A stretch of 64,000 bases of DNA from assembly GCF_902859875.1 (NCBI RefSeq), contig NZ_CADIKF010000014.1, positions 62,001 through 126,000 of the forward strand, given 5' to 3'. The notes beneath the pieces were generated by a model, which was given only the letters and a program-made list of their open reading frames with translations, did no database searches and had not been told where the DNA came from. The DNA is from Paraburkholderia solisilvae (lineage in GTDB: Bacteria > Pseudomonadota > Gammaproteobacteria > Burkholderiales > Burkholderiaceae). Shown in pieces: positions 54,373-64,000 of this stretch (position 1 is the stretch's first letter; the number at the start of each line of letters is the position of its first letter). The position numbers and the translations under genes are program-made.

Positions 54373-55398
54373 TCATCCTTTCCTGCGTCGCAGGATATCC
54401 GCGTACACCGCAAGAATGATGATGAGACCGGTGACGACGATCTGCCATTCCTGCGCAACGGACATGATGCGCAAGCCGTTGGTCAGCACGCTCATGATGA
54501 ACGCGCCGATGATCGTGCCGAGTATCGTGCCCGAGCCGCCGCTCAGCGACGTGCCGCCGATCACGACCGCGGCGATCGCTTCGAGCTCGTAACCCTGGCC
54601 GAGCGCGGGCTGCGCGGAATTCAGACGCGAGGCGATCAGGAGTCCGGCAATACCGCAAATCGCGCCGCCGACGCCGTAAATCGCAATCTTCCAGCGGTCG
54701 ACATTCACGCCGGACAGACGCACGGCTTCTTCGTTGCTGCCTAGCGCGAACGTATAGCGGCCGAGCGCCGTGCGATTGAGCGTGATCGAACTCGCGATGG
54801 CGAGGATAAACAGGATCAGCACCGCGTTCGGAATCGGCACGCCCGGCAGGATATGTCCGATCAGCGAGTCCTGCGAAATCATGTAGAAGTTTTCGGTGTC
54901 GGTGAAATAGATCGGCTTGTCCGACGACACGACGAGCGACAGCCCTTTGAGCAGCAGCATCATGCCGAGCGTCGCGATAAACGGCGGAATTTTCATCTTC
55001 GCGGTCAGCGTGCCCGACACGGTTCCGCAGAGCGCGCCGGTCGCGATCGCCGCGATCACGCCGATCCACATCGGCAAATGCCAGTACGTGAGAAACACGC
55101 CGCAGATGACGGCCGTGAAGGTCATCAACGTGCCGACCGACAGGTCGATGCCGCCGGTGATAATGACGAATGTGCTGGCGATGGCCAGCACGCCGTTGAC
55201 CGCGGTCGCCTGCAGGATGCCGAGGATGTTATCCATCTGCATGAACGCGGGCGATGCGAAGCTGAAAAAGATGAGCAGCAGAATCAGGCTCGTGAACGCG
55301 AGCAGCTTCTGCAGCGCAGTGGGCGCGAAGATGCGGGCGCGCAGGCTGGACGTGCCGCGGTCGTTAGCGGGCGCCGCCATATCCGATTGCAGTGTCAT
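54373..55398 (-). CDS. Sugar ABC transporter permease (RbsC type)
   Basis: The 341-residue membrane protein has the RbsC/AraH features: FFSFASPAFMQMDNILGIL, FVIITGGIDLSVGTLM, an EAA-like GSNEEAVRLSGVNVDRWKI loop and AIAAVVIGGTSLSGGSGTILGTIIGAFIM. It would form a homodimer in the inner membrane with the ATPase encoded just upstream (19 bp between). The substrate is not deducible from the permease itself. Confidence 0.9.
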   Translation of the reverse strand: MTLQSDMAAPANDRGTSSLRARIFAPTALQKLLAFTSLILLLIFFSFASPAFMQMDNILGILQATAVNGVLAIASTFVIITGGIDLSVGTLMTFTAVICGVFLTYWHLPMWIGVIAAIATGALCGTVSGTLTAKMKIPPFIATLGMMLLLKGLSLVVSSDKPIYFTDTENFYMISQDSLIGHILPGVPIPNAVLILFILAIASSITLNRTALGRYTFALGSNEEAVRLSGVNVDRWKIAIYGVGGAICGIAGLLIASRLNSAQPALGQGYELEAIAAVVIGGTSLSGGSGTILGTIIGAFIMSVLTNGLRIMSVAQEWQIVVTGLIIILAVYADILRRRKG

Positions 55399-55417
55399 GT
55401 AAGGGACCTCGTTGAAC

Positions 55418-56929
<1,512 letters not shown>

Positions 56930-57072
56930 GGTGCGTATCGGTTGACGCCTCTGTGACGCTGCGCTCGATGGCGCGAAATTCAGTCGGGTTTGCCTGTTCC
57001 TGCTTTGGTGTGCGTGATGCTTTATCGGTTGCCGCTACTGCATGTTCTTTAAGCTCGTCGAACGGCGCATGA

Positions 57073-57831
57073 CTAAAGCTCGAAAAGATCCGGCCTTGCC
57101 TTTGCGGATCGATGCAGCTCCGCAACCACCTGGCTCAAATGGTCGTGCATTGACTTGGCGGCGGCGTCCGCATTGCCGTCGCGAATCGCTTCGTAGATGC
57201 GTTCGTGTTCTTCGAACGTATGGACAAGCCGTTCAGGACTGGCAAGCAATTGCCTCGCGCGGTCCAGCGCATTGCGCGACACCGCGACGATTTCCTTCAC
57301 CCGTGGCAGCTTGACCGCATCGAGCAGAATCTCGTGGAAGGCGAGATCGAGTTCATGAAACGCATGACGTTCGCCGCCCGGCGCGAGTTCGCGCTGCCTG
57401 TCGAGGTTGGTGGCGAGCGCCTCGAGGGTTGCCTGATCGCGCAACAACGCGACGCCGCGTACCGTCTCGACTTCCAGTGCACTGCGGATAAACAGATGCT
57501 GGCGGATGTCGTCGATGCCGATCGGTTTGACGCGCGTGCCGCGTTGCGGCAAAACCTCGACAAGGCCTGCGTGCTCGAGCCTTGCCAATGCGGCGGAAAC
57601 CGGAAAGCGCGACACGCCCATCCGTTCGCAGACCGCCATCTTGTCAATCATCATTCCGGGTTCCAGCGCCAAGGTGACGATTGCTTCTCTTAGCGCCTGT
57701 TCCACCGCATCGGTCAAACTGCCGCGTTCGCCGCCCCGGACCTTTTGCAGTGCAACATAAGGATTGCTGACGACACTCGCATCAGATGAAGAGCTCACAG
57801 TGGACTTGTTTCCCGGAGAACATGCTAGCAT
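57073..57831 (-). CDS. FCD-type GntR transcriptional regulator of the L-fuconate/sugar locus
   Basis: The protein of about 252 residues has a GntR winged helix (SLTDAVEQALREAIVTLALEPGMMIDKMAVCERMGVSRFPVSAALARLE) and a C-terminal FCD domain with HELDLAFHEILLDAVKLPRV and FEEHERIYEAIRDG. Start choice is uncertain: ATG 57831 lies inside a palindrome, and GTG 57798 would give a start more like relatives. It heads the transporter operon and diverges from L-fuconate dehydratase. The effector is presumably an intermediate of that pathway. Confidence 0.82.
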   Translation of the reverse strand: MLACSPGNKSTVSSSSDASVVSNPYVALQKVRGGERGSLTDAVEQALREAIVTLALEPGMMIDKMAVCERMGVSRFPVSAALARLEHAGLVEVLPQRGTRVKPIGIDDIRQHLFIRSALEVETVRGVALLRDQATLEALATNLDRQRELAPGGERHAFHELDLAFHEILLDAVKLPRVKEIVAVSRNALDRARQLLASPERLVHTFEEHERIYEAIRDGNADAAAKSMHDHLSQVVAELHRSAKARPDLFEL

Positions 57832-57832
57832 G
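57821..57832. promoter_or_regulatory. Perfect palindrome, probable GntR operator
   Basis: CATGCTAGCATG is a perfect 12-bp palindrome in the region between the divergent regulator and L-fuconate dehydratase genes. It overlaps the most upstream ATG of the regulator, so binding would block its own transcription or initiation and could also act on the divergent promoter. The assignment rests on symmetry and position. Confidence 0.5.
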
Positions 57833-57944
57833 CTAGAAAGCGAATCCCCCGTTGTCAACGCGTGCAAATCCTTAGCGCACTCCCTAAAAAATGTGTGCAC
57901 GGACGCGCAAGCCGCTAGCCATCGTTCATGGAGGAGGTGCCCAT

Positions 57945-59243
57945 ATGACTACGATCACAGGCCTGTCCGTCCGGGATATCCGGTTTCCCACCTCGCGTTC
58001 ACTGGACGGCTCCGACGCAATGAACGCCGCGCCGGATTATTCGGCTACCTATGTGACGCTGCAAACCGATTCGCCGCACGCGCTCACGGGCCACGGCCTC
58101 ACGTTTACGATCGGGCGCGGCAATGAAATCTGTGTGACGGCGGCCAATGCGTTGATGCCGTTGATTGTCGGCAGGAAGCTCGAAGATATCGTCGCGAATA
58201 TGGGCGCGTTCTGGCGAGCGTTCACCTCGGACAGTCAATTGCGCTGGATCGGACCGGACAAAGGCGCGATTCATCTGGCAACGGCGGCCGTCGTGAATGC
58301 CGTATGGGACTTGTGGGCGAAATCCGTGGGCAAGCCCGTCTGGAAGCTGCTCGTCGATATGAGCCCGGAAGAGCTTGTGCGTTGTCTGGATTTTCGCTAT
58401 GTAACGGATGCGATCACGCCTTATGAGGCGCTCGCCATGCTGCATCGTCATGCGAAGACCAAGGGCGAGCGCGAAAAGGAAATGCTGGCCCAGGGTTACC
58501 CCGCATATACGACGTCTGCCGGCTGGCTCGGCTATGACGATGAGAAAATCCGTCGTCTCGCGCGCGAAGGCGTCGCGCAGGGGTGGACCCACTTCAAGCA
58601 GAAAGTAGGCGGCAATCTCGAGGAAGACGTGCGCCGCGCGCGCATTCTGCGCGAAGAAATCGGCGAAAACCTGAAGCTGATGATGGACGCGAATCAGGTA
58701 TGGGACGTCGACGAGGCCGTGGCGAACATGCGGCGTCTCGCGGAGTTCGACCCATGGTGGATCGAGGAGCCGACCAGTCCCGACGATATTCTCGGTCACG
58801 CGGCGATTCGTCGGCGGCTGGGATCAATCGGTGTCGCGACCGGCGAACATTGCCACAACCGCGTGATGTTCAAACAATTGTTGCAGGCGCAAGCAATCGA
58901 TTTTTGCCAGATCGACAGCTGCCGGCTGGGCGGGCTAAACGAAGTGATCGTGGTGCTGCTGATGGCAGCGAAGTTCGGCGTGCCGGTGTGCCCGCATGCG
59001 GGTGGCGTCGGATTGTGCGAGTACGTGCAGCATATTTCGCTGTTCGACTATATCTGCGTATCGGCGTCGCTCGACAATCGCGTGCTCGAGTACGTCGATC
59101 ATCTGCACGAGCATTTCGTGGATCCGGTGGTGATCCGCAATGGACGCTATATGCCGCCGCAGCGACCGGGGTACAGCATCGAGATGCTCGACGCGTCGCT
59201 CAGTCAGCACCAGTTTCCGGACGGTGAGGCCTGGCAGGCTTGA
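57945..59243 (+). CDS. fucD: L-fuconate dehydratase
   Basis: The 432-residue enolase-superfamily enzyme dehydrates L-fuconate to 2-keto-3-deoxy-L-fuconate. It shows YTTSAGWLGYDDEKI, catalytic K218 and K220 in FKQKVG, metal ligands D248, E274 and E301 (MMDANQVW, WIEEPTSPDD, TGEHCHNR) and the general base H351 in CPHAGGVGLCEY. This pattern matches characterised L-fuconate dehydratase. GGAGGAGG lies before ATG 57945. It is divergent from the regulator and ABC transporter genes. Other enzymes of the oxidative fucose route (dehydrogenases, lactonase) are not in the window. Confidence 0.93.
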   Translation: MTTITGLSVRDIRFPTSRSLDGSDAMNAAPDYSATYVTLQTDSPHALTGHGLTFTIGRGNEICVTAANALMPLIVGRKLEDIVANMGAFWRAFTSDSQLRWIGPDKGAIHLATAAVVNAVWDLWAKSVGKPVWKLLVDMSPEELVRCLDFRYVTDAITPYEALAMLHRHAKTKGEREKEMLAQGYPAYTTSAGWLGYDDEKIRRLAREGVAQGWTHFKQKVGGNLEEDVRRARILREEIGENLKLMMDANQVWDVDEAVANMRRLAEFDPWWIEEPTSPDDILGHAAIRRRLGSIGVATGEHCHNRVMFKQLLQAQAIDFCQIDSCRLGGLNEVIVVLLMAAKFGVPVCPHAGGVGLCEYVQHISLFDYICVSASLDNRVLEYVDHLHEHFVDPVVIRNGRYMPPQRPGYSIEMLDASLSQHQFPDGEAWQA

Positions 59244-59252
59244 TGCGGTGAA

Positions 59253-59290
59253 GCCCGCGCGATCCTGACCGGTCGCGCGGGCCTTTGTTT
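59253..59290 (+). terminator. Rho-independent terminator after fucD
   Basis: A 10-bp stem GCCCGCGCGA/TCGCGCGGGC (59253-59262, 59273-59282) is followed by CTTTGTTT. It lies ten bases past the fucD stop codon. Confidence 0.85.
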
Positions 59291-59342
59291 CGATGCATCG
59301 ATGCGTCGGCGCATCGATGCGCGGCCCGATAGGGCGGGGCGG

Positions 59343-60938
59343 TCAGTCCTGCTTGCCCGCAAACAGCACATCCGACGGATTCACCTGCAGACCCACGAAA
59401 CGGTTGACCTGCTGCGAGATCGCTTCGGCCTGATCGGCACTCGCGCTGCTCGCGGGGGGCGTGCCGGTCGCGGGTTGTGCGGAGGTCGGAAGCTGGTCGA
59501 GCAGATACAACATGTTCTTTGAGAACGACTGCGTCTCAGGCGGCAACTCGATGTTTTGCATGAGCAGGCCTTGCACGTACTGCTGCTTATACGTTGACTG
59601 CGCGGCCGAATGGTCGAGCGTCGCTTTGACGAGTTCGCCTTTGCGAAATGCAACCTGAGCATTGCTGGATGCAAAATCGTCGATCTGATAGTAGTTGTAG
59701 TTCTGGGACTGTGGCGTATCCCCAAGCGCCAGTTGCATGCCTTGAAGCGCGGTGTGAAAACTCGCGCTGAGGTGCGAGCTTTGGTGCTGGTCGATGGAAA
59801 GATTGGCCCTGTCCGATTCGGTTTCGGTGCTCTGGGAGACCTCGTAGTCGAACGTGTCCGTTTCTTTCGGTTTGAGTGAGTTGCTGGAGACCGGCGTCTG
59901 CGCGACGGAAGCGGTGAAATCCGCGAGGCCGGTCAGCATGCTTTGAGCGGTGTCCGGCAGGGCCGATGACGCATTGAAGTCAGCGCTCGTCGGCCCGACG
60001 GGGTAATTGCTGTTCAGTTCGCTGAATGCGCTATCGAACATCGACATCAATGCAACATTGCCGTGGCCGCGCGACTGCTCATTGTCGAACTGCTGCAGAT
60101 AGCTCTGGATTGCGGCGGCCTGCTGCTGGGCGCTGCCAATGATCATCAGGTTCGACATGTCGATGTTCAACTTGATCGTGCCGTCCGGGCCGCTTGCGCT
60201 GAGCGAACGCTTCTGGGTATCGGCATGGAGGTCGACGGTTTGCGTGCCGGTGGCGCCTTGCACGCTCGCCTGGAAATCAATCGACGAGATATCGCTCGAG
60301 TCGAATTGCATCAGTCCGCCGAGGTTGATCGTCGGCGGCTCTTCCGTGAGTCCGTCGATTGCGGATTGAAAACCATTGGAGAGCCTGGCGAGTGCGGTTT
60401 TGTCCGTCGCGCTCAGCGTGCCGTTGGTCACGTCGACTCGAACGGCGAGTCCGTTTGTGTCGCTGTCCAGCGTGACTTCGACCTTGGCGCCGGACTTTGT
60501 CGTCACATCCAGCGTGATTTCGTTGGCCGCCGAACTGTGCAATTGAGATTGTGCATTCGCAATCGCAGTCGGACTCGCATTTGCACCGGCCAACATCACG
60601 GATTGGGAAAAGCTGTTGCCAAAGGAACCGATCTGGTTCAACAGCGCCGCGCCTAAACCCTCGAATTGCTGCGCGCCCGACAGCGCCGAGAAGTTGATGC
60701 CCATCAGCGATGAAATGGCATTGTTTGACGATGTTTCCCAAACCGGGGAAGCGGAGCCATCGAGCATCGAATAAATGGACTGAACTGGCGTCATTGCCCC
60801 CAGCGTGACCAATGTCGACGGCGACAGTGGCGAAGCCTCGCTGGAATTGCCAGGTTTGGTGGTGAGCGTGTTCGTCGCGGTTGGGTCAAGCAGCGACGCG
60901 ATCGTGTTCGCGGGATTGAAGGCGGAGATAGAAGTCAT
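59343..60938 (-). CDS. Unknown 531-residue Ser/Thr/Gln-rich protein
   Basis: The sequence is low in Arg and Cys and rich in Ser, Thr, Gln, Asn and Ala, with alternating hydrophobic residues. It has segments VTTKSGAKVEVTLDSDTNGLAVRVDVTNG and ATDKTALARLSNGFQSAIDGL. No signal peptide is obvious and no family is recognised. The composition resembles flagellar-secreted or surface proteins. GC content is below that of most genes here. No ribosome site is visible before ATG 60938. Its neighbour upstream is a small exported peptide gene. Confidence 0.6.
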   Translation of the reverse strand: MTSISAFNPANTIASLLDPTATNTLTTKPGNSSEASPLSPSTLVTLGAMTPVQSIYSMLDGSASPVWETSSNNAISSLMGINFSALSGAQQFEGLGAALLNQIGSFGNSFSQSVMLAGANASPTAIANAQSQLHSSAANEITLDVTTKSGAKVEVTLDSDTNGLAVRVDVTNGTLSATDKTALARLSNGFQSAIDGLTEEPPTINLGGLMQFDSSDISSIDFQASVQGATGTQTVDLHADTQKRSLSASGPDGTIKLNIDMSNLMIIGSAQQQAAAIQSYLQQFDNEQSRGHGNVALMSMFDSAFSELNSNYPVGPTSADFNASSALPDTAQSMLTGLADFTASVAQTPVSSNSLKPKETDTFDYEVSQSTETESDRANLSIDQHQSSHLSASFHTALQGMQLALGDTPQSQNYNYYQIDDFASSNAQVAFRKGELVKATLDHSAAQSTYKQQYVQGLLMQNIELPPETQSFSKNMLYLLDQLPTSAQPATGTPPASSASADQAEAISQQVNRFVGLQVNPSDVLFAGKQD

Positions 60939-61388
60939 CGTGCAAAGGATACTTAGTAGGAAAAAGGAAAGTTAACCAGTTGGTTCTGGCGCTCGATGCC
61001 TTCATTGTCGGCAGACGGTGACGGAACTTGAGGGAGATCGGAAGACGCCGACATGCTCGACGATTCGAAGGGCACTCGATATTCCGAACGCGGTGTGAAG
61101 ATCGCGCTGTGTCGCGGATGGATCGGCGAATCGCTCGTCGACAAGCGGTGCCGAGCTGTGAAGATCTGCATCGGCCGCGCACCGATTGCCTGAAGGTTCG
61201 ACAGATCTCGTCAAGCGGATTCCCGCAGCGAATTTTGCTGCGTTGACGTGATTCACGAAGTCGTGTTCGCGGTATCGAAAGGGCCGTGCGAAATGAGCGA
61301 CGTGAATTTCCGGTGCCCGCTGCAGCCGTGCGCAGTTCGCCCAACGGAATTCGCGGCCTGGTTGCGGGGCCACGCGGTCTTGTCTTCG
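60939..61388. other. Gap before the unknown protein gene
   Basis: About 450 bp with several overlapping open frames in both strands but no supported gene. It contains the promoter of the minus-strand unknown gene. No repeat or operator could be picked out by eye. Confidence 0.4.
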
Positions 61389-61529
61389 TTATGGCCCGGA
61401 AGCGGTGGCCGGTGCAACCGCCTCCGCGGGCGCTGGCGCAAGCGCCGTTGGTGAGGCCGGCGCTTGCACAGTGCTGACAAGAAATCCCGACGACGTGAGA
61501 AAAATCGCAGCTAGCAGAACAAATGCCAT
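61389..61529 (-). CDS. Short exported or membrane peptide of 46 residues
   Basis: ATG 61527-61529 follows AGGGGA at six bases, and the 46-residue product is MAFVLLAAIFLTSSGFLVST then an Ala/Pro/Thr-rich tail, VQAPASPTALAPAPAEAVAP plus six residues. It is a hydrophobic helix or signal peptide with a small disordered exported part; the SGF-LVST and AP junctions could be cleaved. No family. The gene is too short for usual gene callers but has a proper ribosome site and start. Confidence 0.5.
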   Translation of the reverse strand: MAFVLLAAIFLTSSGFLVSTVQAPASPTALAPAPAEAVAPATASGP

Positions 61530-61906
61530 GAAATTCCCCTTGCGCAGTGCTGATGGTCCACCGCAGCACCGCCGGAAGACGCGTTCAAAAAAGCCTTGCG
61601 AATCGAGGTCGACTTGCTCCTACTGTCTTGTCAGGTCTTGTCCTTGAAGCTTTTCGCCGTCTGCCAGCTCGCATGCGAGACGAATCGATTGCCGCGTGCA
61701 GACCGGACGGGACGTGCTGAATCCTCTAACCACTCTATGACGGCACCGGCGTATCGGAAAGGTTTAGTAACGGCTTGCTCTTTGTCATGTATAAGCCGGA
61801 TTGCGTCATCGGATGCACCCGCGGTAAGTGGGCGCAATGACCGTGTGCGTTCGGGGCCGTGTTGTGAAGTTGGACAATGGATTTCCGTATGAACGTGGTC
61901 CGGGAC
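61530..61906. other. Gap between the small exported peptide and SYLF lipoprotein genes
   Basis: These 377 bp contain no supported gene. Both flanking genes are on the minus strand, so this region contains the 3' end of the SYLF lipoprotein transcript and the promoter of the small peptide. Confidence 0.4.
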
Positions 61907-62488
61907 TCAGATCTTTAGCGGCGTAACCTTCGTCCCGGCGAGCGAAACATCCGCCATCAGCCCAGCGTTGGTCATGACTATCACCTCGACAGGTGCTGTG
62001 GCCGTCGTCGTGTCGATCGTGCCGTTTGCGCCGACTTTTACGAGCGCGACTGACGCATCGCCTGCAACCGTCCAGCCATTTGAACCGCGGAACTGGGCGA
62101 GCGCATCGGCGGTCATGAAAAGAAAGACAAGCGCTTTCGATTGCGCACCCGCGGTCAGCCCGAACGAGCCCGATGTCGTGCTGTAGTACCCAACGGTGCT
62201 ACCGCCCACTTGCAGTGAGCCATCGCCATGCTGAGCGCCGATGATGAATCCGGCCTGGAGCACGTTCGGGAACACCAGGACGCCCCGTGCCTTCGACACA
62301 AGTTCCCGCGACCCTTTGACCGACGTGTAAAGACGCGACATCACACCTTCGACGCTCGCATCGATTGACTGGCGCCTCGCCATATCTGTGGCTGCGCTTT
62401 CGCCACCACCCGAAGTCGTCGTGCATCCACAGTATCCGGCCAAGATAACTGCGGAAATCGTACTGATCAGGAAATCCCGTCGCCGCAT
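61907..62488 (-). CDS. SYLF/Ysc84-domain lipoprotein (second copy)
   Basis: The 193-residue product is a paralog of the lipoprotein at 38782. It shares SRELVSKARGVLVFP, GYYSTTSGSFGLTAGAQSKALVFLFMT and VEVIVMTNAGLMADVSLAGTKV. The start of the mature part is odd: the signal MRRRDFLISTISAVILAGYCGC has cysteines at 20 and 22 but neither is in a clean lipobox, so lipidation is uncertain. RRRDF resembles a Tat motif. ATG 62488 follows GGAGGACAACG. Function is unknown. Confidence 0.84.
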   Translation of the reverse strand: MRRRDFLISTISAVILAGYCGCTTTSGGGESAATDMARRQSIDASVEGVMSRLYTSVKGSRELVSKARGVLVFPNVLQAGFIIGAQHGDGSLQVGGSTVGYYSTTSGSFGLTAGAQSKALVFLFMTADALAQFRGSNGWTVAGDASVALVKVGANGTIDTTTATAPVEVIVMTNAGLMADVSLAGTKVTPLKI

Positions 62489-63034
62489 CGTTGTCCTCCA
62501 TGTGGGTGGTTGATGGATTCGAACAGATTCAGGAAATCGGCCGGGGGCCAACCTGCCGGCCGGCCAATCGTTCCAGGTTCTTCGCTAATAGTTATCGTTT
62601 AGAAAGAGCTTTAGCAAAATACGACGAAAAGGTCGCTAATAAGATTTCGTATATTTACGAGAAGTACCTGTAACGAGGCTCTGCAACCGGGAGGCAAGCT
62701 GCATTGAATCGTTAAGCTTGTGGCCGCCCTATACTGATCAGGCCGTTTAGTACATTCTATCCATAGAACCGCACTAAACCACTTGCCAAAGATAGTTGAC
62801 CCACAGGTTTCAAGCTGGAGGCGGCTCGGACTCTCCGCCTTGTGACTGCATGAGATGTCACCTATAACAGCCGAAATAACTTGATCACCGTCGTGTTGTT
62901 TTAAGCGGATTAATTTTAAATCCGGATGTTGTCATCGTTTATTCGTTCTGAGTCAAACGGGCCGTGCCCTGCTATCGCTCGTATCGTGCGCAACGAGTAG
63001 GGTGCGATGTAAAGGCGAAAGAGAGGAGAAGATC
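62489..63034. other. AT-rich gap
   Basis: This 546-bp region is much AT-richer than the rest (particularly 62580-62650 and 62870-62960). It has a short inverted repeat CGGATT/AATCCG near 62913-62933 and a hairpin-like GGCGG...CCGCC around 62820-62842. No gene is supported. Divergent promoters for the SYLF lipoprotein and the next gene lie here. Confidence 0.45.
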
Positions 63035-63310
63035 GTGAAACTGATCAGAATCATGCTGGCGGGTATTGTTGCGGTGCATGCATTGTCGGTGTCGGCGCAG
63101 AATGAACCTGCATCGACCCCGGCGGCGCATGCGGTTCATGAGGGCAGTAGCGATGCGATCGTGAGAATGCGTCAGCAGGAGGCCGCCGCCAATCGCGTAT
63201 ATCAAAGGAAAGTCGCCGCCGCAAAGAAGGTCTATGACGAAAAGAAGACCGAAGCCCGCAAGGAGCGCGATGCAACGATTGCGCATGCGCGTTATAGCGC
63301 GACTCAGTGA
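63035..63310 (+). CDS. Small secreted charged helical protein
   Basis: The 91-residue product starts at GTG 63035 (GAGGAGAAG upstream), with a signal peptide (about 1-22, LSVSA|QN) followed by an Ala/Pro linker and a highly charged helical tail: MRQQEAAANRVYQRKVAAAKK, VYDEKKTEARKERDATIA. The repeating Ala/Lys/Arg pattern suggests a coiled coil. It is probably periplasmic; no family recognised. An ATG at 63002 in frame gives a polar, improbable leader. Confidence 0.6.
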   Translation: MKLIRIMLAGIVAVHALSVSAQNEPASTPAAHAVHEGSSDAIVRMRQQEAAANRVYQRKVAAAKKVYDEKKTEARKERDATIAHARYSATQ

Positions 63311-63970
63311 TGATGGTCCGGGGAAATTTCCGTTGCAGCGCGCCGTTGTGCCGACACATTGCGGCGCGCGGGTAGGGCGATTACGAGCGCCGTGGTCGCG
63401 GTAAGGCTCGATACGACAATCCGTGTCGGCTACCTCATTGTCGGGTTCTGTATGCACGGCGGCATCCAGTCGCGAGTCGTCACGGAATAGCGTAGAGGTT
63501 CCTACCGCATCGTCAGGGATGGGAACTCTATTCACGCAGTCGCCGGCTGCAGAAGAGACACACGTGCTCCACGCGTTCCAGCCAGGCGCAATCTGCGTCT
63601 ATCGGGGCTCACGGAGCAGTTGGGGTGAGCTTCACCACTCTGACAGGGCAACACTGCAGCGTGCTCCTGATCACTGTTCGAACCGCTCGCTGGTCCGCAT
63701 TTTTGCGGCGACGGTGATAGTACGTATTGCTTACCGTAGATCGGATCGTTTGTCATGTATGTGCGGGTATGGTCGAGGTGAATGGACCGCGGTCGACGCG
63801 GCCCGTATCGGGCGAACTCCGTCCGACCGATACGGGACCTACCGGATTTGACGGAGAGGACACGGCCGGCAAACGGCGATCCGTCAGTCGTTACCTATAC
63901 TCGCAGAAGGGCAAAGCCGGCGTTGCGGACGCCCGCATCGATACTTGCCCGACCTGACCTGGAGATCGCC
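63311..63970. other. Gap with a 10-bp inverted repeat before the last gene
   Basis: These 660 bp have open frames on both strands with low-quality translations. A perfect 10-bp inverted repeat CCCGTATCGG/CCGATACGGG (63802-63811, 63827-63836, 15-bp loop) lies about 135 bp before the final ATG. It could be a terminator-like hairpin or operator. Confidence 0.4.
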
Positions 63971-64000
63971 ATGGCAAGGTTCAGAATCTTCGCGTGCTCA
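63971..64000 (+). CDS. Start of a gene truncated by the window edge
   Basis: ATG 63971 follows GGAG at six bases, and ten codons, MARFRIFACS, run to the edge. A signal peptide is possible but cannot be judged. Confidence 0.45.
   Translation, partial: MARFRIFACS

Noticed and set aside
63423..63851. A 142-codon plus-strand frame near the right end
   Set aside because: No ribosome site, mixed composition and no domain; the overlapping minus-strand frame is no better.

Overview
The window reads as a chromosomal accessory region of a high-GC beta-proteobacterium, most likely a Paraburkholderia/Caballeronia-type member of the Burkholderiaceae. This rests on strong GC3 codon use, many single-gene transporter/regulator/enzyme modules and the resemblance of most products to families common in that group. 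It is inference from recognition; no search was run. I saw no rRNA, tRNA, CRISPR array, insertion sequence or phage genes.

Layout. 1-3.7 kb: molybdate module (a two-domain Mop protein divergent from a binding protein and a fused permease-ATPase), with a ModE-like inverted repeat between them. 3.9-9 kb: DHA2 drug exporter, a MerA/RclA-like flavin disulfide reductase and an ABC exporter, all on the minus strand. 9.6-11.5 kb: cobalt-type nitrile hydratase alpha, beta and activator genes. 11.9-13.2 kb: an orphan type VI secretion cargo module (Hcp tube protein, a DUF2778/Tlde1-like L,D-transpeptidase-fold effector, a small two-helix membrane protein as candidate immunity). 13.3-20.2 kb: MORN-repeat protein, GntP permease with tartronate semialdehyde reductase, two acyltransferase-3 proteins and a DUF2269 membrane protein. 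20.3-23.5 kb: a tight three-gene operon (unknown 163-aa protein, GMC-type flavin oxidoreductase, VioB/RebD-like ferritin-fold protein) that is the best candidate here for an undescribed oxidative system.

24-29 kb is a D-glucarate catabolism locus: MFS importer, FadR-type GntR regulator, 5-dehydro-4-deoxyglucarate dehydratase (KdgD) and glucarate dehydratase (GudD). A second GudP-like importer lies at 33.6-35 kb. Copies of a FadR-type operator core (TNGT-ACNA, seen as TCGTACAA/TTGTACGA) lie in front of the regulator, KdgD, both importers and a decayed hydrolase gene, which suggests one scattered regulon. 30-49 kb is a mosaic: AraC and LysR regulators, a flavoprotein, aldo/keto reductase, SYLF lipoprotein, tautomerase, epoxide hydrolase, a convergent GH35/GH36 glycosidase pair with an AraC regulator, and an EamA transporter with a histidine-rich tail.

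49.3-52.4 kb carries transketolase and short-form 6-phosphogluconate dehydrogenase as an operon. 53.3-59.2 kb is a sugar-acid locus: RbsABC-type ABC transporter and FCD-family GntR regulator divergent from L-fuconate dehydratase; by context the transporter probably imports L-fucose or a related sugar. The last 5 kb holds poorly characterised exported proteins, a second SYLF lipoprotein, a 46-codon gene, and the first ten codons of a gene that runs off the end.
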